Source of the DNA: Actinomycetales bacterium
GTDB lineage: Bacteria; Actinomycetota; Actinomycetes; Actinomycetales; Cellulomonadaceae
DNA length: 10,407 bases
Direction: 5' to 3'
NCBI GenBank assembly: GCA_012514835.1
Contig: JAAYZM010000519.1
Span: forward strand, 1 to 10,407
The position numbers and the translations under genes are program-made. The notes beneath the pieces are model-generated. The model was given only the letters and a program-made list of their open reading frames with translations. It did no database searches and was not told the DNA's origin. Positions 7,205 through 10,407 of this stretch are shown here, in pieces (the stretch's first letter is position 1; every line of letters starts with the position of its first letter).

Positions 7205-7278
7205 CCGGGGCGGGCCCCGCGTGGGCCGCTCACCGGCCCGCAGGATGGGCGCGGGCATACGGCGAGCCTTGCGGCCGT

Positions 7279-7303
7279 TACGATATGCGGCGCGCCTCGC
7301 GCC
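7279..7303 (+). promoter_or_regulatory. Candidate fmdB -10 element and leader hairpin
   Basis: TACGAT (7279-7284) is one of the few AT-richer spots between the acylase and fmdB genes and fits the TANNNT form; no clear -35 precedes it. Just downstream, GGCGCG (7289-7294) and CGCGCC (7298-7303) form a 6-bp stem with a CCT loop, which would sit at the very 5' end of the fmdB leader. Unlike its neighbours, fmdB would then have a leader of about 40 bases with a normal ribosome site. Confidence 0.25.
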
Positions 7304-7319
7304 ACGCAGCAGCCCCGCC

Positions 7320-7324
7320 AGGAG
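7320..7324 (+). promoter_or_regulatory. Shine-Dalgarno site fixing the fmdB start
   Basis: AGGAG eight bases before the ATG at 7333. It decides between that ATG and the upstream in-frame ATG at 7285, and it agrees with the family N-terminus MPTYAYRC. Confidence 0.8.
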
Positions 7325-7332
7325 ACCTCACG

Positions 7333-7698
7333 ATGCCCACGTACGCCTACCGATGCACGCAGTGCGAGCACGCCTTCGAGATCCAGCAGGCCTTCACCGA
7401 GGACTCGCTGACCGTGTGCCCCGAGTGCTCCGGCGTGCTGCGCAAGCTCTTCTCCGGCGTGGGGGTCGTGTTCAAGGGCTCCGGGTTCTACCGCACCGAC
7501 TCGCGCTCCGGCGCCAACGCGTCCGTGCCCGCGAGCACCTCGGGATCGTCCAACGGGGGCTCCTCGACCGGTGCGTCGAGCGGCTCCTCCTCCGGTGACA
7601 CGTCCTCGAGCAGCACGTCCTCGACCAGTTCCTCCTCGGACAGCTCGTCGTCGAGCAGCACCTCCACCTCGAAGGCCTCCGCCTCCGCCTCCGCGTAA
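7333..7698 (+). CDS. FmdB-family zinc-ribbon protein with Ser-rich tail
   Basis: A 121-residue protein with two parts. Residues 1-53 are an FmdB/CxxC-CxxC zinc ribbon: MPTYAYRC (1-8), cysteine pairs C8/C11 and C29/C32, then the usual LRKLFSGVGVVFKGSGFYRTD run. The family is widespread and is often called a regulatory protein, but its molecular role is not established. Residues 54-121 are low complexity, almost only Ser, Thr, Gly and Ala with a few Lys, probably disordered. The core FmdB unit is about 60-75 residues, so the tail nearly doubles it; such tails are seen in other actinobacterial members. It is the first of three same-strand genes with the SAF protein and mscL, an association that hints at an envelope link, though this is inference. 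The first and last codons are clear. Confidence 0.9.
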   Translation: MPTYAYRCTQCEHAFEIQQAFTEDSLTVCPECSGVLRKLFSGVGVVFKGSGFYRTDSRSGANASVPASTSGSSNGGSSTGASSGSSSGDTSSSSTSSTSSSSDSSSSSSTSTSKASASASA

Positions 7699-7699
7699 C

Positions 7700-7772
7700 G
7701 CGGCTCCCGCACGGCGGCGCACGCCGTTCCACAGGCCACGGTCCGCCGACGACGGCGTTCCCCGGGAGCCGC
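7700..7772. repeat. Inverted repeat across the fmdB to SAF-gene gap, with inner hairpin
   Basis: GCGGCTCCCG (7700-7709) and CGGGAGCCGC (7763-7772) are perfect 10-bp reverse complements bracketing almost the whole intergenic region. Between them ACGGCG (7711-7716) and CGCCGT (7722-7727) form a small stem with a 5-base loop. The left arm begins directly after the fmdB stop. No U-tract follows, so a classical intrinsic terminator is doubtful; it may still slow transcription or protect the fmdB 3' end. The right arm abuts the candidate -10 of the next gene. Confidence 0.4.
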
Positions 7773-7773
7773 A

Positions 7774-7779
7774 TACCTT
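7774..7779 (+). promoter_or_regulatory. Candidate -10 element of the SAF-domain gene
   Basis: TACCTT followed by GCGGGA and then the ATG at 7786, again six bases from hexamer to start, consistent with a leaderless mRNA. GGGA just before the ATG is too close to act as a ribosome site. A -35 is not evident. Confidence 0.35.
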
Positions 7780-7785
7780 GCGGGA

Positions 7786-8436
7786 ATGTCTCGACGCCCC
7801 CCACCGCTGCGCCTGCTGGTCTGGCGCGCGCGCATCCCGCTGACCGTGCTGATGGGCCTCGTGGGCGCCGTCGTCGTTGTCGATGCCGTGCGGCCCGCAC
7901 CCGAACCGCACGTGACCGTGCTCGTGGCCGCGCGGGCCCTCGACGCCGGGACCGAGCTCGCCGCGGGCGACGTACGGGCCGCGCGATGGCCCGAGCGGCT
8001 CGCGCCGGACGAGGCCAGCGCTCAGCCCTCGCGACCCGACGATCTCGCGGGCCGGACCCTCGCCGTCGCCGTGCCCGCGGGGATGCCGCTCGCGGACGGC
8101 GTGCTCACCGGGGAGGAGTGGTGGGAGGACGCCCCGCCGGGCTCCGTCGCCGCGCCCGTGCGGCTCTCCGACGCCGAGCTCGCCGGGCTGCTGCGCGTGG
8201 GCGACCGGGTCGACGTGTACGTGGCCGCTGTCGAAGGGGGAAAAGCCGAGCGGGTGGCGCACGCGGCCCTGGTGCTCGCCGGGCCCGCCACCGCCGAGCC
8301 CGCCGCGGGTGGGTTGTTCGGCGGCGGGACCTCGACCGCGAGCGGCCTCGTGCTCCTGGCCGTGAGCTCCTCAGAAGCGGCTGTTCTCGCAGGTCACGCG
8401 GGTTCGGGTGTGCTCAGCGCGGTTCTGGTGCAATGA
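7786..8436 (+). CDS. SAF-domain membrane protein, CpaB/RcpC-like
   Basis: A 216-residue protein with a short basic N-terminus, one membrane segment (about 17-36) and an extracytoplasmic remainder. Residues 43-108 read as a SAF domain: VTVLVAARALDAGTELAAGDV (43-63), then LAGRTLAVAVPAGMPLADGVL (87-107), the beta-clip fold found in CpaB and in the FlgA and SAF-like group. A second part, VRLSDAELAGLLRVGDRVDVYVA (125-147), is the pattern following SAF in CpaB/RcpC, which form part of Flp/Tad pilus assembly. No other pilus gene is in the window, so the role is uncertain; stand-alone copies like this occur in actinobacteria beside fmdB and mscL. A Gly-rich loop (174-182) interrupts the C-terminal part. 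The gap to mscL is 49 bases. Confidence 0.82.
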   Translation: MSRRPPPLRLLVWRARIPLTVLMGLVGAVVVVDAVRPAPEPHVTVLVAARALDAGTELAAGDVRAARWPERLAPDEASAQPSRPDDLAGRTLAVAVPAGMPLADGVLTGEEWWEDAPPGSVAAPVRLSDAELAGLLRVGDRVDVYVAAVEGGKAERVAHAALVLAGPATAEPAAGGLFGGGTSTASGLVLLAVSSSEAAVLAGHAGSGVLSAVLVQ

Positions 8437-8472
8437 TCGGCGCGGGCGGGAGGTCCGCCGGGGGCGATCGAC

Positions 8473-8478
8473 GAGGGG
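8473..8478 (+). promoter_or_regulatory. Shine-Dalgarno site of mscL
   Basis: GAGGGG seven bases before the ATG at 8486. It selects this start over an upstream in-frame start and matches the family N-terminus MKGIFGGFKEF. Confidence 0.75.
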
Positions 8479-8485
8479 AAGTGGC

Positions 8486-8899
8486 ATGAAGGGCATCTTC
8501 GGAGGCTTCAAGGAGTTCGTCCTGCGCGGGAACGCGATCGACCTGGCCGTCGGCGTCGTGATCGGTGCGGCGTTCGGTGCCGTCGTCACCGCCGTCGTGG
8601 ACCACCTGATCACGCCGCTCATCGGGGCGATCTTCGGGGCACCCGACCTCTCGCGGATCTGGGACATCACGCTGCGCGTGAACCCGGGCGACACCCCCGA
8701 CGCGATCATCTCCGTGGGCGGGATCCTCAACGCGATCCTGCAGTTCCTGCTCATCGCGATCGCCGTGTACTTCGTGATCGTGCTCCCCATGAACAAGCTC
8801 GCAGAGCGCCGCGCCAAGGGCCTCGAGCCCGAGCCGGAGGCTCCCTCCGAGGACGTCGTCCTGCTCACCGAGATCCGCGACCTCCTCGCCAAGCAGTAG
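8486..8899 (+). CDS. mscL: Large-conductance mechanosensitive channel MscL
   Basis: A 137-residue channel subunit that opens under membrane tension to release solutes on osmotic downshock; the family forms homopentamers in the inner membrane. The amphipathic N-terminal helix MKGIFGGFKEFVLRGNAIDL (1-20) leads into the pore-lining first membrane helix with AVGVVIGAAFGAVVTAVV (21-38). A short periplasmic loop (about 50-76) follows, then the second helix (about 78-100), a charged linker KLAERRAKG and a C-terminal helical bundle EDVVLLTEIRDLLAKQ (122-137). Length is normal for the family. It may be co-transcribed with the SAF gene (49-base gap). Its TAG stop lies four bases from the stop of the convergent small gene, so the two transcripts must terminate inside or beyond each other. 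Confidence 0.97.
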   Translation: MKGIFGGFKEFVLRGNAIDLAVGVVIGAAFGAVVTAVVDHLITPLIGAIFGAPDLSRIWDITLRVNPGDTPDAIISVGGILNAILQFLLIAIAVYFVIVLPMNKLAERRAKGLEPEPEAPSEDVVLLTEIRDLLAKQ

Positions 8900-8903
8900 G
8901 CCG

Positions 8904-9155
8904 CTAGCCCCAGTGGGGTGGGACGTCGCGGCGGAGGCGTTCGTCGTTCGAGTCGTCTGACTCGTGCCAGCCGATCCCCGTGTCGTCCGCTGCACGGTTC
9001 GGGACGATCGGGTCGATGACGCGCTGACTCTGTGCCCGGCGTCCTGGCCCCGGCTCGTCGTCGGTCACGGGGATCGGGACCGAGGTGCCTGGTTCGCCGA
9101 CGGCCCGCACCACCCGGCGCGGGGCACGCCGACGGCGCGGGGTCGAAGAAGTCAC
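8904..9155 (-). CDS. Small actinobacterial protein of unknown function
   Basis: An 83-residue predicted cytoplasmic protein without membrane segments or cysteines. The N-terminus is strongly basic (TPRRRRAPRRVVRA, residues 5-18), the middle is Pro- and Asp-rich, and the C-terminus NDERLRRDVPPHWG (70-83) has the look of a conserved actinobacterial tail; I recall similar endings in hypothetical proteins but cannot name a family. The charge split, basic then acidic, suggests nucleic-acid or protein contacts in a mostly disordered chain, which is inference. The start is GTG at 9155: GACAAT lies six bases upstream (9162-9167), there is no ribosome site, and the open frame continues upstream only through the GC-rich helicase region. 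It lies 65 bases below the helicase gene and ends tail to tail with mscL. Confidence 0.62.
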   Translation of the reverse strand: MTSSTPRRRRAPRRVVRAVGEPGTSVPIPVTDDEPGPGRRAQSQRVIDPIVPNRAADDTGIGWHESDDSNDERLRRDVPPHWG

Positions 9156-9161
9156 TGAACC

Positions 9162-9167
9162 ATTGTC
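9162..9167 (-). promoter_or_regulatory. Candidate -10 element of the small 83-residue gene
   Basis: GACAAT on the minus strand matches four of six bases of TATAAT, including A2 and T6, and is followed by GGTTCA and then GTG at 9155. The geometry equals that of the galU, acylase and SAF genes. It lies in a 65-base gap after the helicase stop, so this gene can have its own leaderless transcript. No paired -35 is seen. Confidence 0.33.
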
Positions 9168-9220
9168 CCGCACTCCGCTCGCAAGGCCGTGGGCGGGTGC
9201 AGCCTGCTCGCGAGAAGCAG

Positions 9221-10407
9221 TCAGGCGAGGGCGCGGCGAGCGACGGCCGCGAGGACCGTGTCCACCCGGGTCCCGCGCTTCGTGATCCCGAGCTCCGTGC
9301 GCAGGTCCGCCGCGAGCGTCTCCTCGTCGCGCGGCTGACCGTCCGAGACGAGCCAGGTCGCGAGGAGGTCGAGCTCGTCGTCGCCGTACGCACCGATCGG
9401 GAGACCACGGGCGATCGGCGGACGGGGGGCCGTCCGCGCGAGGGGCTCCGCGACGTCGAGGTCGAACGCCGGCTGCTCCGCGACAACGTGAGCATCGGCC
9501 TCGGACGACTCCGAGGCCGCCGCGCTCGCGGGAGACGAGGTGCTCACGGGAGACGCCGCGCTCATGGGAGACGAGGGGCTCACGGGAGACGAGGCACTGG
9601 TCGAGGAGTTCGCGCTCGTGGGAGCCGCGGGGCTGCTGACAGGGCTGGTCACGGGGCTGAAGACCGGACGGGCGGTGGGCGAGCTCACCGCGGGAGCCGT
9701 CTCGGTGCCCGCGACGATGTCGTCGAACGCGGGCCGCGGGTCCTCGCGGAACACCGCGGGCACGCTCGCCGTCACGGGTGCCGAAGCGGGGGCCGAGGCG
9801 GGGGCCGAGGCGGGCGCGGGCTCGTCCGCCTCCTCGGGTCCCACGAGGGGCAGTGCCTCGGTGGGGGTGCGTCGCGGAGCCGCCGCGAGCGCACGGTCCG
9901 CGGCCTCGTGCACGAGCCGCGCGATCGCGTCGGCCTCGGCCTGCGGGTCGAGGAACGCCGCGGCGGACCACACGCGGGACACGACCCAGCCCAGGCGCTC
10001 GAGGCGGCCGCCCACCTGACGGTCGCGCACGCGCACGCTCGGCTCGCCCACGTACTCGGCGTCGTCGGTGAGGACGGCCACGAGGAAGCGGTCGGGCAGC
10101 TCGCGGTGACCCACCACGAGCGGGATCCGGAGTCCCCCGGGCAGGCCGTGACCCACATCGACCAACAGACCGGCACGCCACAGCCGCTCGGCGAGGTCGA
10201 TCACGAGGCGGTCTACCACGTCGTCACCGATCTCGAGCTGCGGCTCGGCCTCGATGCGTCCGCCCGCGGCGCGCTCCTCGGCGAACTCGAGCAGGTCCGC
10301 GAGCAGCCGCGAACCGGGCCCGCGCAAGCGGTCGGGGTCGAGGTCGGTGCCCCGGAACGCGCTCACGACGTCGAGGCGGTGGCGGGTCGCCGCGAGGGCG
10401 GACAGCA
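9221..10407 (-). CDS. C-terminal part of large AAA/DNA helicase-type protein with Vsr-like nuclease domain (partial)
   Basis: The gene runs off the right edge, so the N-terminus and any ATPase motifs are missing; about 395 residues are visible. The edge reads LSALAATRHRLDVVSAFRG (10349-10405), typical of the last part of superfamily 1 helicase cores. Next comes a Vsr/PD-(D/E)XK-like module of the kind fused to DUF4011/AAA helicases (about 9917-10243): PQLEIGDDVVDRLVIDLAER, GHRELPDRFLVAVLTDDAEY, RVRDRQ, and ERLGWVVSRVWSAAAFLDPQ. The residues expected at the active site (VD and IE in active relatives) appear as IP and AV, so catalysis is doubtful. A roughly 140-residue Ala/Pro/Ser linker with repeats follows, then a compact C-terminal domain (9224-9394) with DDELDLLATWLV and LGITKRGTRVDTVLAAVARRA. 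Roles in DNA repair or defence are possible; none can be assigned from this piece. Confidence 0.75.
   Translation of the reverse strand, partial: LSALAATRHRLDVVSAFRGTDLDPDRLRGPGSRLLADLLEFAEERAAGGRIEAEPQLEIGDDVVDRLVIDLAERLWRAGLLVDVGHGLPGGLRIPLVVGHRELPDRFLVAVLTDDAEYVGEPSVRVRDRQVGGRLERLGWVVSRVWSAAAFLDPQAEADAIARLVHEAADRALAAAPRRTPTEALPLVGPEEADEPAPASAPASAPASAPVTASVPAVFREDPRPAFDDIVAGTETAPAVSSPTARPVFSPVTSPVSSPAAPTSANSSTSASSPVSPSSPMSAASPVSTSSPASAAASESSEADAHVVAEQPAFDLDVAEPLARTAPRPPIARGLPIGAYGDDELDLLATWLVSDGQPRDEETLAADLRTELGITKRGTRVDTVLAAVARRALA
9530..9637 (-). repeat. 18-bp coding tandem repeat (about six copies, decaying)
   Basis: On the plus strand, units beginning GGGAGACGAGG follow one another every 18 bases: 9530, 9548, 9566 and 9584 are close copies, and 9602 and 9620 are degenerate. 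Read on the coding strand each unit gives six residues of the form (V/M)SxxSP or similar, for example VSPSSP, MSAASP and VSTSSP. They build the Ser/Pro-rich linker of the helicase-type protein. The exact period and sequence similarity at third positions suggest recent duplication by slippage. Confidence 0.75.
9780..9815 (-). repeat. 12-bp coding tandem repeat (three copies)
   Basis: GCCGAAGCGGGG, GCCGAGGCGGGG and GCCGAGGCGGGC stand head to tail. On the coding strand they give the tetrapeptide APAS three times, in the same linker as the 18-bp array and closer to the nuclease-like domain. Confidence 0.75.

Noticed and set aside
4685..7411. A 908-codon open frame on the plus strand opposite the acylase gene
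   Set aside because: It is a by-product of high GC content: the product is mostly Arg, Val, Gly, Pro and His without domain motifs, while the minus strand has a complete S45 acylase.
8908..8918. CCCCAGTGGGG as a bidirectional terminator between mscL and the small gene
   Set aside because: Only four base pairs with a three-base loop and no T-tract, and it encodes the PHWG end of the small protein. It may be chance.
9204..9220. CTGCT/AGCAG stem next to the helicase stop as a terminator
   Set aside because: Five base pairs, a 7-base loop and no T-tract; too weak to claim.
9530..9815. Tandem repeats as a CRISPR array or mobile element
   Set aside because: Units are 12 and 18 bp with no spacers, are multiples of three, and stay in frame within one gene as Ser/Pro and Ala/Pro linker codons.

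Overview
The window is very GC-rich, densely packed and GTG-start-rich, and fits an actinobacterial chromosome. The protein families and gene order suggest Micrococcales, perhaps near Cellulomonadaceae; this placement is inferred, not proven. It reads as core chromosome: no transposase, integrase, phage gene or CRISPR array is visible. Eleven protein genes (one cut by the right edge) and the 5' end of one tRNA gene fill almost all of it, and no gene-free stretch exceeds about 135 bases.

Left block (1-3863, minus strand): galU (UDP-glucose synthesis) leads an apparent operon, followed by a MoeA-like gene (4-nt overlap), a RimJ-type GNAT acetyltransferase (8-nt overlap) and a three-segment membrane protein. 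The order galU / MoeA-like / rimJ / membrane protein matches the actinobacterial locus that encodes the gephyrin-like divisome protein Glp and its membrane receptor GlpR (SepX in Streptomyces). The last two proteins are therefore better read as cell-division partners than as molybdenum-cofactor genes. A perfect 20-bp palindrome lies just upstream of glpR. A tRNA-Ala gene, cut by the window edge, lies beyond glpR.

Middle block: a 5-formyltetrahydrofolate cyclo-ligase gene diverges from galU across 64 bp and ends with a 23-nt tail-to-tail overlap with a large membrane-anchored penicillin-acylase (S45, Ntn-hydrolase) gene on the minus strand.

Right block: three co-directional plus-strand genes follow: an FmdB zinc-ribbon protein with a long Ser-rich tail, a CpaB-like SAF-domain membrane protein, and the large-conductance mechanosensitive channel MscL. 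Facing them on the minus strand are a small 83-residue protein of unknown function and the C-terminal part of a large helicase-type protein. The latter carries a degenerate Vsr-like nuclease domain, an Ala/Pro/Ser linker built from tandem repeats, and a C-terminal cap.

A recurring regulatory theme is a -10-like hexamer exactly six bases before a start codon (galU, the acylase, the SAF protein, the small 83-residue protein, and more weakly the cyclo-ligase). This suggests several leaderless transcripts. No wholly new system is evident. The best leads are the Glp/GlpR locus with its palindrome, the degenerate nuclease domain and the leaderless-promoter pattern.
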